From contig WYEN01000045.1 of assembly GCA_009903825.1 (NCBI GenBank), positions 1-43,925 of the forward strand: a stretch of DNA of 43,925 nt. The letters are read 5' to 3'. Below the pieces are notes generated by a model. It worked only from the letters and a program-made list of their open reading frames with translations. It did not search any database and had not been told where the DNA came from. How positions within the stretch are numbered: the first letter of the stretch is position 1; each line of letters opens with the position of its first letter. Origin of the DNA: Desulfurococcales archaeon. GTDB lineage: Archaea; Thermoproteota; Thermoprotei_A; Sulfolobales; AG1. The translations under genes were made by a program, and so were the position numbers. Positions 27,211-34,625 of this stretch are shown piece by piece.

Positions 27211-27645
27211 ATGGAGAAAATATTTGAGTATATGCCTCCAGAATGGCTAAAGATCAAATATAGAGGAAAGACTATACAAGAACTGTTAGAGATGCCTATG
27301 GACGAGATTGTGAAACTTCTTCCTGCAAGGGCTAGAAGAAGTCTTAAAAGAGGCTTATCTGAAGAGAAGAAGAAGCTTTTAGAAAAAGTTTTAGAAGCTA
27401 GAAAAGCTCTGGAAGAGGGCAAAAAGATCGTTATAAAAACTCATATAAGAGACATGATCATTCTTCCAATGATGGTCGGATTAACATTCTCAGTATATAA
27501 CGGCAAAGAATATGTTACTTTCACAGTATCTCCAGAGATGATAGGTCATTATCTAGGCGAATATTCTATAACAACTAAGAAAGTTGAACATGGAGAGCCA
27601 GGTCTGAAAGCTACACGTAGTAGTCTGTTTGTGGCAATGAAATAA
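27211..27645 (+). CDS. rps19: 30S ribosomal protein S19
   Basis: 144 residues, archaeal S19/eukaryotic S15 type. The N-terminal [33 protein letters not shown] block and the C-terminal [42 protein letters not shown] and ATRSSLF are diagnostic. GGAG lies about 12 nt before the ATG (27198). In most archaea S19 lies between L2 and L22 in the large ribosomal cluster; here it stands alone between nurA and a DUF429 gene. An IS-like end hairpin follows it. Confidence 0.94.
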   Translation: MEKIFEYMPPEWLKIKYRGKTIQELLEMPMDEIVKLLPARARRSLKRGLSEEKKKLLEKVLEARKALEEGKKIVIKTHIRDMIILPMMVGLTFSVYNGKEYVTFTVSPEMIGHYLGEYSITTKKVEHGEPGLKATRSSLFVAMK

Positions 27646-27660
27646 ATAAGATCTTTACAA

Positions 27661-27700
27661 TCGAAAGCCTCACCCTTTAGGGTGGAGAGGAGGTCAGTAG
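27661..27700 (+). mobile_element. Solo IS200/IS605-type right-end hairpin (relic)
   Basis: The stretch GAAAGCCTCACCCTTTAGGG (27663-27682) continues as TGGAGAGGAGGTCAG. It forms a hairpin with arms 27668-27675 and 27680-27687 around a TTTA loop. It matches, base for base over most of its length, the end hairpin before rpoD at 32187-32219 (GAAACCTCGCCCTTAAAGGC then GGGGAGGGGTCA). No transposase gene lies beside it, so it looks like a solo end. It sits between two convergent genes and could also act as a transcription terminator. Confidence 0.5.
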
Positions 27701-27705
27701 TTGCA

Positions 27706-28278
27706 TCAACATCTGAATCTCTCTATAATAATCTTTTTATTAACAAATTGATTCAACAGTGAAAATGCCTGATCTGATAGAATATGTATTTCTCCATCTT
27801 CAGCTTTAAACATCTTTGATATTCTTTTTTTAAAAGCTATTGCAGTTAAAGCACATAAGAATGCGTCTGCTTCATCTCTAGACAGAGGATGATTAATTAC
27901 TCTCATTATCATCTCTCTATCAATTTTTGAAGCCTTCTCACTACTTCTAGGATGTGTCTCAACTATAGATCCTTTGAAACCTTTTTCTTTCAAAAGATCT
28001 AGGAGATTAAGATTTTTCTTCACAAGATCTTTTATAAAATTAGGTGGAAATACTCGAAAACCTTCTTTAATCATCTCTTTATCAACAGATCTATATCCTA
28101 TAGATAGTGAGAAAGGAGAGTCTATAGCTAAAACATCACAATCCATAATCTCATTCACAAGCTTGATAAGATCTTTACATTCAAATATTTTTATTATCTT
28201 ATGATACAAGTTTACATCTATTATCTTAACAAGAACATCCTCTTTTTTAACAGCAAGATCTAGGCCGCAGAAAATCAT
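27706..28278 (-). CDS. DUF429 protein, predicted RNase H-fold nuclease
   Basis: 190 residues. MIFCGLDLAVKK with D7, VLAIDSPFSLSIG (second Asp) and SRDEADAFLCALTA (late acidic motif) match DUF429, a predicted RNase H-like nuclease family. The R...D...E pattern around YRSVDKEMIKEGFRVFPP is also typical. Function is not established for the family. It lies 4 nt after the LOG-like gene on the same strand, suggesting one operon. Confidence 0.75.
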   Translation of the reverse strand: MIFCGLDLAVKKEDVLVKIIDVNLYHKIIKIFECKDLIKLVNEIMDCDVLAIDSPFSLSIGYRSVDKEMIKEGFRVFPPNFIKDLVKKNLNLLDLLKEKGFKGSIVETHPRSSEKASKIDREMIMRVINHPLSRDEADAFLCALTAIAFKKRISKMFKAEDGEIHILSDQAFSLLNQFVNKKIIIERFRC

Positions 28279-28282
28279 TTTA

Positions 28283-28849
28283 TCACTTCTTTCTCATAAG
28301 ATCTTCTGCCACCTCTGTGGCCAGTCTAATGGGATCTTTATAATAATATTTTATACGAGCATTTCTCCTAGGATCCACATATGGTGAAAAAATTTTCTCC
28401 AAAAGATCGCTGGGCATTGAATATCCTGTTAACACATAAGAATCTCTGTTATTTGAATAAGCAATTAATATTTCTATTATTGTCCCAGCGTATCCTCCGA
28501 CAGCTATCAACACGTCGCCTGACAAAACTAATATCTCAGATCTTTCTCTCATCTCCATTCCAGTGTTCACAGGTATAAAACATTTTTTACGAGGAACATG
28601 TGTTGCTGAGTAAGGCATTATAAAAACTGATGAGATACCACGTTTACACGCCTCATCAGCTATAGATTTCATAGTCCCATAATAACCTCCTAAATAAAAG
28701 ATCATGTTGTCTCCTAATAATTCATATAACTTGTCTACAAGCTGTATTATTGCGTCGTAAAGCTCTTTTGAGGGAGGCTCGCTATGTGCTGCAAAAGATA
28801 TCCTGAATATATTTTCATCTCTCTCTGTCTGACTCTTCATAGACTTCAC
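28283..28849 (-). CDS. LOG-like (TIGR00725-type) Rossmann protein
   Basis: 188 residues. Two glycine motifs, GGYYGTMKSIADEACKRG and VGGYAGTIIEILIAY, correspond to the GGxxGxMxxxxxxA and GGxGTxxE motifs of the LOG/DprA-like Rossmann family. In LOG phosphoribohydrolases the second motif is PGGxGTxxE; here the Pro is Val and an extra residue is present, so cytokinin-type activity is not certain. Its role is unknown. It is co-directional with the DUF429 gene. Confidence 0.7.
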   Translation of the reverse strand: MKSMKSQTERDENIFRISFAAHSEPPSKELYDAIIQLVDKLYELLGDNMIFYLGGYYGTMKSIADEACKRGISSVFIMPYSATHVPRKKCFIPVNTGMEMRERSEILVLSGDVLIAVGGYAGTIIEILIAYSNNRDSYVLTGYSMPSDLLEKIFSPYVDPRRNARIKYYYKDPIRLATEVAEDLMRKK

Positions 28850-28882
28850 ATTGTTTAGAGTATTTTTGTGAGATAAAAATGA

Positions 28883-29326
28883 TTATGAGATTATCAATGG
28901 TATGATTCCTATGTAAGGAATTTTAAAAACCTCATCTTTATTTAAACTCAAGACTTTTCCAACTACAGAGTCGAAATCTATGCCGGGCTCTCCAGGTCTA
29001 TTAGGAGGATCAGGGATAAAATTGTTGTCTCCCTTGGTGACATAATAGTATCTGCCATCTATCTGTTTTATATCAATCACTCTATGAATAATAAGCTCTC
29101 CAGAAGGTCTTTTAAAAACTATTACATCTCCAACAGATATCTCACGAGGATCTTTAACAGGTATTATAAAGACTATATCTCCAGTATTTAGAGAAGGCTC
29201 CATACTATGTCCCTCAACTACTGCTATAAAATGAAATCCTGTGAATCTTGTGTATATAGTCAGAATAAGAAGAATAAAAACTATTATTATAAGAAAAAGA
29301 TCTTTTCTAGACTTCATCAAGCTCAC
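28883..29326 (-). CDS. Signal peptidase I (archaeal/ER type, S26B)
   Basis: 147 residues: one N-terminal membrane anchor (about 9-27) and a small catalytic domain. The catalytic Ser is S41 in EGHSMEPSL; His H81 in IIHRVI replaces the bacterial Lys, and D100 in TKGDNN completes the site, as in Sec11-type enzymes. A second hydrophobic stretch ends the protein (IPYIGIIPLIIS). It cleaves signal peptides of Sec substrates outside the membrane. The gene overlaps the upstream zinc-ribbon gene by 20 nt. Confidence 0.9.
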   Translation of the reverse strand: MSLMKSRKDLFLIIIVFILLILTIYTRFTGFHFIAVVEGHSMEPSLNTGDIVFIIPVKDPREISVGDVIVFKRPSGELIIHRVIDIKQIDGRYYYVTKGDNNFIPDPPNRPGEPGIDFDSVVGKVLSLNKDEVFKIPYIGIIPLIIS

Positions 29327-29603
29327 TTAAATCTATCTCTATAATCTTCCCCTCTCGAGGCTTCTCCTCAGTTTTCTCAGACTCTCTTCCTTCAAATTCT
29401 ATATCTTCGCCTGCTTTGATCTTAGATATAGTCGTCCTCCATTTATATCCACATTTAGGACATATATATACTCCCATTATAGTTATCGTGACCCTCCCCC
29501 TTGAATCAGGTATCGGAGACATTATATGCCATGTCTTCTCAGGCTTCTCAACTTCATATCCGCATCTAGGGCATATATTAGGTTTCTTGCTTTGTCTTCT
29601 CAT
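29307..29603 (-). CDS. Zinc-ribbon protein
   Basis: 98 residues. C11/C14 (CPRCGY) and C48/C51 (CPKCGY) should bind one zinc between beta strands in a rubredoxin-like ribbon. The acidic C-terminal tail (SEKTEEKPREGKIIEIDLSELDEV) resembles protein-docking tails. It is probably a nucleic-acid or transcription-related crenarchaeal protein, but the partner is unknown. It overlaps the signal peptidase gene by 20 nt, so the two are co-transcribed. Confidence 0.75.
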   Translation of the reverse strand: MRRQSKKPNICPRCGYEVEKPEKTWHIMSPIPDSRGRVTITIMGVYICPKCGYKWRTTISKIKAGEDIEFEGRESEKTEEKPREGKIIEIDLSELDEV

Positions 29604-29686
29604 TAAATCACTATATTGATTATGAGTGTTAATATGGTTATAAAGATTTTCATGATCAATATAGATGAGAGATCTTTGTATAAAGT

Positions 29687-30025
29687 TTATGTAGAGATCC
29701 CGCTGACCTCTTTTACTCTCACGATCATTAGATTAGTTCTTGCTGGAGCAGGCTTCTGTGAACATACAAGATTTCCATTATCATCTATATAGAAATATCT
29801 ACAGTTTCTCTCTTTATCTGGAGTTGGAGAATGTATGTATACATAAGATCCTTCTCCAAGAGGTATTATAGTAAAACAGCTGTTTTGATCGCATAACACA
29901 GTTATTAAAGTTGTGATTCCTGTAGCTCTAGAGATCATGTAATAAGCTATGTCATCAAAACTTTCTAAAGATATTCTTATGACATCAATTTTTCTTGAAC
30001 TACTCAAATTTTTTAACACCTTCAT
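29687..30025 (-). CDS. Uncharacterised protein (112 aa)
   Basis: Not recognised. It is mostly beta-prone with four Cys (CDQNSC, then NCRYFYIDDNGNLVC) spaced so that two disulfides or a metal site are possible. There is no signal peptide or membrane segment. It lies 11 nt after the next unknown gene on the same strand, so the two form an operon divergent from the ribosomal gene string. Confidence 0.6.
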   Translation of the reverse strand: MKVLKNLSSSRKIDVIRISLESFDDIAYYMISRATGITTLITVLCDQNSCFTIIPLGEGSYVYIHSPTPDKERNCRYFYIDDNGNLVCSQKPAPARTNLMIVRVKEVSGIST

Positions 30026-30036
30026 ATAATTCTCAG

Positions 30037-30453
30037 TTAATACAAATAAATTATTTTTCTACATCTCAAGCCTTTTCTTATAATCTCTTCCGCAAGATCT
30101 TTTCTTACACTTATTAACAACCGATCCTTTTCACACAACTCAGGAATCATATTAATTACTTCACTGATGTTTTTATACTCATAGATCTGTATAGATACAT
30201 CTATATTATCAGCTAGAAAATCTCTAAGTCTACGAGTCCATTCAGAGACTTTTCCATTAACAAATATAAATAGTCTTCTCCCAGCAAGTCTTGATAGGCT
30301 GAAAATTGTTTTAATCTTCTGAGTATTCTGATCTAAATATTCTAATGTGGAGACGAATATTACGCCTTTAAGACTTCTTAAGAAATCCAGATCCTTATAA
30401 AGATCTTTTAATAAATCTTCTTCAGACATTTTATCCGAAGAGAATTTATTCAT
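30037..30453 (-). CDS. Uncharacterised alpha/beta protein (138 aa)
   Basis: Not recognised. Alternating hydrophobic strands and helices (LKGVIFVSTLEYLD, GRRLFIFVNGK, NIDVSIQIYEY, DRLLISVRKDLAEEII, CRKIIYLY) suggest a small Rossmann-like or Toprim-like alpha/beta sandwich without clear catalytic residues. It starts at ATG (MNKFSSDKMSEED), with a second ATG eight codons on. It diverges from rps13, with a 50-base intergenic region between them. Confidence 0.58.
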   Translation of the reverse strand: MNKFSSDKMSEEDLLKDLYKDLDFLRSLKGVIFVSTLEYLDQNTQKIKTIFSLSRLAGRRLFIFVNGKVSEWTRRLRDFLADNIDVSIQIYEYKNISEVINMIPELCEKDRLLISVRKDLAEEIIRKGLRCRKIIYLY

Positions 30454-30503
30454 AGAATTAAAAAGCTTATATTTGGTCTTGTCTAGAGATATATTAGCTG
30501 AGG

Positions 30504-30986
30504 ATGTCGGAGGTAAGAGGTGTGGCTGGAGAAGGATTTAAACATATTGTAAGGATCGCAGCTACGGATCTAGACGGCTCTCTGCCTGTGCCCTATGCTC
30601 TATCAAAGATCAAAGGTGTGGGATATAATTTTGCTCTGGCTATATGTAAAATTCTTAAAATAGATCCTTGGATCAGACTAGGTTATCTTGATGAAGAGAC
30701 CTTAAAAACTATAGAGAACATCATTTACAACCCTCAGGATTATAAGATCCCTCCCTGGTATTTTAATAGAAGAAAAGATCTTGATACAGGATTAGACAAA
30801 CATCTAGTAGGCTCAGAGCTCATATATTACGTGAGAAGTGATATAGAGAGAATGATGAGAACAAAAAGTTGGAAAGGCATTAGACATGCTTTAGGACTTA
30901 AAGTGAGAGGTCAGAGAACAGCAACCACTGGCAGAACAGGTGTGACTGTCGGAGTGAGAAAGAAGAAAGAGGCTCAGAAACAATGA
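30504..30986 (+). CDS. rps13: 30S ribosomal protein S13
   Basis: 160 residues, archaeal length. KHIVRIAATDLDGSLPVPYALSKIKGVGYNFALAI is the conserved N-terminal helix-hairpin region, and the C-terminal RGIRHALGLKVRGQRTATTGRTG contacts 16S rRNA. A TATA-like CTTATATTT near 30466-30474 lies about 30-38 nt before the ATG, so the transcript is nearly leaderless and this is the first gene of the operon. S4 follows after the stop with only a Shine-Dalgarno site between. Confidence 0.95.
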   Translation: MSEVRGVAGEGFKHIVRIAATDLDGSLPVPYALSKIKGVGYNFALAICKILKIDPWIRLGYLDEETLKTIENIIYNPQDYKIPPWYFNRRKDLDTGLDKHLVGSELIYYVRSDIERMMRTKSWKGIRHALGLKVRGQRTATTGRTGVTVGVRKKKEAQKQ

Positions 30987-30991
30987 GGTGA

Positions 30992-31507
30992 GTGATAATA
31001 GGAGATCCTAGGAAGTCTAGAAAGAAGTGGGAGAGACCTGGCCATCCATGGATAAAAGCTAGACTTGAGGAGGAGATGAGACTCTTAGGAGCATATGGAT
31101 TAAGAAATAAACGTGAGCTGTGGATTGCACAGACATATCTTAGAAGAATAAGAGGAAGAGCTAGAGCCCTTTTATCTCTGCCGCCAGATAAGAGAGCAGC
31201 TGAAGAGAAAAGATTAATCGAGAGACTTTATAACCTAGGCGTTTTAAAATCTCCCTCAGCAACTTTAGATGATATCTTAGGACTTACTATAAGCGACATA
31301 TTAGAGAGAAGACTACAGACTGTAGTCTATAGAAAAGGTCTGGCCAAAACTATTCATCAGGCCAGACAATTAATTGTTCATGGACACATAGCTGTTGGAG
31401 GTAGAAGAGTGACTTCTCCAGGATATCTGGTTTCTAGAGAAGAGGAGAATATGATAGGCTTCTATCCTACATCGCCATATTATGAGAAGACTGTTCAGAT
31501 GAGGTGA
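30992..31507 (+). CDS. rps4: 30S ribosomal protein S4
   Basis: 171 residues. [17 protein letters not shown] is the archaeal S4 N-terminus, and the S4 RNA-binding domain follows ([35 protein letters not shown]). The only usual start is GTG at 30992, but GAGGTGA (30985-30991) directly abuts it. Archaeal S4 normally begins MGDP, which would align with ATA at 30998, 6 nt downstream of that site. The true start may therefore be the ATA codon. Confidence 0.93.
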   Translation: MIIGDPRKSRKKWERPGHPWIKARLEEEMRLLGAYGLRNKRELWIAQTYLRRIRGRARALLSLPPDKRAAEEKRLIERLYNLGVLKSPSATLDDILGLTISDILERRLQTVVYRKGLAKTIHQARQLIVHGHIAVGGRRVTSPGYLVSREEENMIGFYPTSPYYEKTVQMR

Positions 31508-31511
31508 GTAT

Positions 31512-31913
31512 ATGTCTCTACAATCTAGAGAGCTTAGATGGGGGATTGCCCATATATATGCTTCTTATAACAATACGCATGTTCATATAACAGATCTTAC
31601 AGGCGCAGAAACAATTGCCAGAAGCTCTGGAGGCAGAGTTGTTAAAGCAGATAGAGAAAAGCCTTCTCCATATGCCGCCATGATGGTCGCATATAATGTT
31701 GCTCAAGAGGCAATGGAGAAAGGGATCTCAGCTATTCATATAAAAGTGAGAGCTCCAGGAGGTCATGGACCGAAGATCCCTGGTCCAGGAGCTCAGCCAG
31801 CTATAAGAGCTTTAGCCAGAGTAGGCTTTATAATAGGTCGTATAGAGGATGTCACACCTATACCACATGACACTACTAGAAGACCTGGCGGCAGAAGAGG
31901 AAGAAGAGTCTGA
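31512..31913 (+). CDS. rps11: 30S ribosomal protein S11
   Basis: 133 residues. [41 protein letters not shown] and [26 protein letters not shown] are S11 signatures, and the basic [11 protein letters not shown] tail is complete. GAGGTGA at 31501-31507 lies 4 nt before the ATG. In other archaea rpoD follows closely; here 311 bases with an IS-like relic intervene. Confidence 0.95.
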   Translation: MSLQSRELRWGIAHIYASYNNTHVHITDLTGAETIARSSGGRVVKADREKPSPYAAMMVAYNVAQEAMEKGISAIHIKVRAPGGHGPKIPGPGAQPAIRALARVGFIIGRIEDVTPIPHDTTRRPGGRRGRRV

Positions 31914-31934
31914 TCAATGTTCCCAGAGATGACA

Positions 31935-32222
31935 ACGTAAGGGCACTCCTCGTCCTTCAGGGCGGGGTAACATTTATATTTATAAGCCTTTCAAGAAAAT
32001 GTCTGTGGTCGTGATGAGATGTATAATATTTTGAGGGCCTGGAGGCTAATGTCTCGGATGGGTGCTCCATTAGAGCGCCTCGATGACCCTAGGGGGGAGG
32101 CCCCGATGTTTGCCTCCAGCCCGATGATCATTAAAATGAAAAAATTAATCCCTCACCAGAGGGCTAACACCCGAGACCCAGAGATTCGAAACCTCGCCCT
32201 TAAAGGCGGGGAGGGGTCATTA
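31935..32222 (+). mobile_element. Relic of an IS200/IS605-type element with TnpB tail and end hairpins
   Basis: A G+C-rich island in AT-rich DNA fills the 311-base gap between S11 and RpoD. On the left is a hairpin with arms CCTCGTCC (31948-31955) and GGGCGGGG (31960-31967); on the right is the matching hairpin CCTCGCC (32192-32198) and GGCGGGG (32205-32211). Between them, one frame (open from 31986) reads FQENVCGRDEMYNILRAW, resembling the last zinc-finger/RuvC segment of TnpB (CG...DRD...YNILRA), then a tail with NTRDPE just before the right hairpin, as in archaeal TnpB. Transposase TnpA and most of tnpB are absent. The right part is where a TnpB guide RNA (omega RNA) would be encoded. Confidence 0.65.
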
Positions 32223-32228
32223 GGATGA
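31986..32228 (+). pseudogene. tnpB 3' remnant
   Basis: 80 codons open from just after a TAA (31983-31985); the only ATG that could start it is at 32019. The sequence NVCGRDEMYNILRA keeps the spacing of the TnpB C-terminus, but the first DRD aspartate and three of the four zinc cysteines are gone, so it cannot encode a nuclease. The 3' end lies inside the right-end hairpin (NLALKGGEGS), and its TGA overlaps the rpoD ATG as ATGA. I infer decay of an inserted element; retention as an RNA or as a leader for rpoD is possible. Confidence 0.55.
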
Positions 32229-33136
32229 ACGAGGCCTATAATGTTGCTCAGAAGATCGATGTTGAGATTCGTAAACTAACTGACATATATATAGAATTGA
32301 TCTTTAAAAATGTTCCTCTCCCAATATTAAACGCCTTGAGAAGAATTATTCAGCTGGAGGTTCCTGTCATGGCCATTGACGAGGTGATCTTCTATGAGAA
32401 TTCTACTGTATTATATGACGAGATAATAGCTCATAGATTAGGTCTGATACCGCTAAGATCTGAAGAGGCTTTAGATAAATATGGGCCTCCAGAGAAATGT
32501 ATAAAATGTATGGAGAGTTATTATGCAGAAGCTTCTGAAGAAGCTGTTGAGAGACCTTCTTCAAAAGATTGTGAGAACTGTTTCATCTATATAAGAGGTT
32601 CTGTTGAGAATCTTGATGAGGAGGAGTTGAAGACTTTCTACTCAGGAGATCTTTTGTCAGATGATCCTGATGTAGTGCCGGTTTATAAAGAGATTCCTAT
32701 AGTGATCTTAGGACCTCATCAGAGGCTTTCATTTGATGCAAAAGCTAGGCTGGGCAGAGGTATTGAGCATAGTAAGTTTAGTCCTGTGTCTGTGGCAGGA
32801 GTAAGATATGTTGCTGAGATATCTACAAATAGTCTAGATGATACTAATCTGAAAGATGCTGAGAAATGTCTCGAGTATTGTCCTGTAAAGATCTTAGAGA
32901 TCTCTTATGAGGATAAAAAGATCTTAGTTAAAGATCCTTATGAATGTATACTATGTATGCAATGCGTCAAAAGATGTCCTGAGAATAGCATCAAAATATC
33001 TTATAGAAAAGATCAGTATATACTGTTTTTTGAGAGCGTAGGTCAGCTAAGCATAAGAAAGATCCTTTTGACAGCGATAGACATATTTATTAACAAAATA
33101 GATTATTTACTTCAACAGATTAAAGAGATGAGATGA
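32225..33136 (+). CDS. rpoD: DNA-directed RNA polymerase subunit D (RpoD/Rpo3) with iron-sulfur motif
   Basis: 303 residues; it partners RpoL in RNA polymerase assembly. The alpha-like motif FKNVPLPILNALRRIIQLEVPVMAIDEV (about 27-54) and LYDEIIAHRLGLIPL are present. Domain 3 has a ferredoxin-like cluster site (C241, C244, C247, C251) and a partial second one (C215, C219), as in Sulfolobus RpoD. An extra pair of CxxC motifs (C92/C95 and C116/C119), separated by about 20 residues, may bind zinc. The ATG directly follows the IS-like right end; no other start exists nearby. Confidence 0.95.
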   Translation: MNEAYNVAQKIDVEIRKLTDIYIELIFKNVPLPILNALRRIIQLEVPVMAIDEVIFYENSTVLYDEIIAHRLGLIPLRSEEALDKYGPPEKCIKCMESYYAEASEEAVERPSSKDCENCFIYIRGSVENLDEEELKTFYSGDLLSDDPDVVPVYKEIPIVILGPHQRLSFDAKARLGRGIEHSKFSPVSVAGVRYVAEISTNSLDDTNLKDAEKCLEYCPVKILEISYEDKKILVKDPYECILCMQCVKRCPENSIKISYRKDQYILFFESVGQLSIRKILLTAIDIFINKIDYLLQQIKEMR

Positions 33137-33140
33137 TCAT

Positions 33141-33503
33141 ATGAGGAGGACAGGTCCTACAAATATTGTTCTCAGAAAGATTATTAGAGAACTTAGAGTA
33201 TATGCTAACAGATATAAAGCTCCTATATGGGATGCCGTGGCTGATTATCTTATGAGAAGCTCTCGAAAAAGAGTTGTTGTGAATCTCTCTAAAATATCTA
33301 GATATGCTAGAGATGGAGATGTGATCGTTGTGCCTGGGAAGGTATTAGGAGGAGGAGATCTTAAGAAGAAAGTTGTTATCGCAGCATTCTCATTTTCAAA
33401 AACAGCTCTTGAAAAGATCAGGATCTCTGGCAGTAAACCTATGACCATTAAAGATCTTTTGAGAGAAAATCCTGAGGGGAGAGGTGTTAGAATATTCGCG
33501 TGA
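33141..33503 (+). CDS. rpl18e: 50S ribosomal protein L18e
   Basis: 120 residues, L18e/L15 family. The block RTGPTNIVLRKIIRELRVYANRYKAPIWDAVADYL and VVNLSKISRYARDGDVIVVPGKVLGGGDL are typical, as is the final NPEGRGVRIFA. It lies 4 nt after rpoD and its stop overlaps the GTG of L13. Confidence 0.94.
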   Translation: MRRTGPTNIVLRKIIRELRVYANRYKAPIWDAVADYLMRSSRKRVVVNLSKISRYARDGDVIVVPGKVLGGGDLKKKVVIAAFSFSKTALEKIRISGSKPMTIKDLLRENPEGRGVRIFA

Positions 33504-33982
33504 AAATTAAAGACATCATCGAGGTTATAAGAAGAGAGTTTTCAGACAGAGATTTGATTATTATTGATGCTGAGAACAGCATCTTAGGCAGATTATCAAC
33601 TATCATTGCCAAGCTACTTTTAGAAGGATACAAAATCTATGTAGTCAACGCTGAGAAAGCAGTAATATCGGGCGAGAGAAACAGAGTTATCAATGGTTAT
33701 AAACTTCTTCTTGAAGTAAAGACTCATAAGAATCCTTATAAAGGTCCTAAGAGACCTAGAAGTCCTGTGTCAATTTTTAAAAGAACTGTGAGAGGAATGC
33801 TTCCTAAAGAGAGTAGCAAAGGTTTTGAGGCGTATAAGAGGCTGAGAGTATTTATTGGAGTGCCTGAGGAGTTGAGAAACAGACCCAAAATAAAGATTCC
33901 TTCAGCAGATGCGTCATTATTAAAAGGAGAATATGTATATGTATATGAGGTGGCCAAAGCTTTAGGATGGAAAGGTGAGTAG
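33500..33982 (+). CDS. rpl13: 50S ribosomal protein L13
   Basis: 160 residues. IIIDAENSILGRLSTIIAKLLLEG and VVNAEKAVISGERNRV are the conserved L13 blocks, followed by GPKRPRSPVSIFKRTVRGMLP. The GTG start overlaps the L18e stop and gives an N-terminal extension of about 18 residues relative to typical L13. A TTG at 33554 would give the standard length but has no Shine-Dalgarno site, so the overlapping GTG is preferred. Confidence 0.94.
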   Translation: MKIKDIIEVIRREFSDRDLIIIDAENSILGRLSTIIAKLLLEGYKIYVVNAEKAVISGERNRVINGYKLLLEVKTHKNPYKGPKRPRSPVSIFKRTVRGMLPKESSKGFEAYKRLRVFIGVPEELRNRPKIKIPSADASLLKGEYVYVYEVAKALGWKGE

Positions 33983-33984
33983 CT

Positions 33985-34410
33985 GTGAGCAAAGAGGACT
34001 CTGAGATCAAGATAGTTATTGCATCAGGATCTAGAAAAACTTCTGTTGCTAAAGCAGTGATCAAGAGAGGTTCTGGTAGATACAGAGTTAACGGTGTTCC
34101 GATAGAGTTATGGCCTAACGAGATGACTAAGACAATTATGATGGAGCCTGTCGCATTATTAGGTGAAAAGATCAGGTCTCTGATAGATATCGAGGTCTCT
34201 GTATCTGGAGGAGGATACGTGTCTCAAGCCAAGGCTGTTAGAACAGCTGTGGCAAGAGGCATATTAAGATTCTTCGATGACAATCCTATAATAAAAAGAT
34301 TGTTTGTAGAGTATGACAGAACTATGTTGGCAGGAGATCCTAGGCAGACAGAGCCTGAGAAATGGATGAGATATTCTGCAAGAAGATTTAGACAGAAATC
34401 TTACAGGTGA
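33985..34410 (+). CDS. rps9: 30S ribosomal protein S9
   Basis: 141 residues. [28 protein letters not shown] and [21 protein letters not shown] are S9 signatures. The protein ends KKSYR-like ([11 protein letters not shown]), the universally conserved C-terminus that reaches the P-site tRNA. The start is GTG with AGGTGAG spaced 5-6 nt upstream. Confidence 0.95.
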   Translation: MSKEDSEIKIVIASGSRKTSVAKAVIKRGSGRYRVNGVPIELWPNEMTKTIMMEPVALLGEKIRSLIDIEVSVSGGGYVSQAKAVRTAVARGILRFFDDNPIIKRLFVEYDRTMLAGDPRQTEPEKWMRYSARRFRQKSYR

Positions 34411-34414
34411 GATC

Positions 34415-34615
34415 ATGATCATACCTGTGAGATGCTACACATGTGGATATCCTATAGGCAGACACTGGGAGGAGTTTAAGAAAAGAATTGAGAAAGGAGA
34501 AGATCCTAAGAAGGTTTTAGACGATCTTGGAATAAAAAGATATTGTTGTAGAAGAATTCTTCTTTCACACGTCCCATTAATATACGAAGTGGCTTATTAT
34601 AAAAGAAAAGTATGA
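34415..34615 (+). CDS. rpoN: DNA-directed RNA polymerase subunit N (RpoN/Rpo10)
   Basis: 66 residues. The zinc-bundle motif CYTCGYPIG plus YCCRR (C7, C10, C44, C45) is diagnostic of RpoN/Rpb10. It bridges the RpoB and RpoD subunits. The ATG is preceded by AGGTGA at the end of S9. In many archaea RpoK follows; here S2 follows directly. Confidence 0.95.
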   Translation: MIIPVRCYTCGYPIGRHWEEFKKRIEKGEDPKKVLDDLGIKRYCCRRILLSHVPLIYEVAYYKRKV

Positions 34616-34625
34616 GGTGAGAGAT

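Noticed and set aside
31986-32222. Signal recognition particle RNA or RNase P RNA in the G+C-rich gap
   Set aside because: The conserved S-domain motifs of SRP RNA and the CR-I/CR-V motifs of RNase P RNA are not visible; TnpB-tail coding and paired end hairpins explain it better.
32019-32228. 69-codon ORF between S11 and RpoD as a real gene
   Set aside because: Its translation matches only the tail of TnpB and ends inside the end hairpin; it is treated as a remnant.
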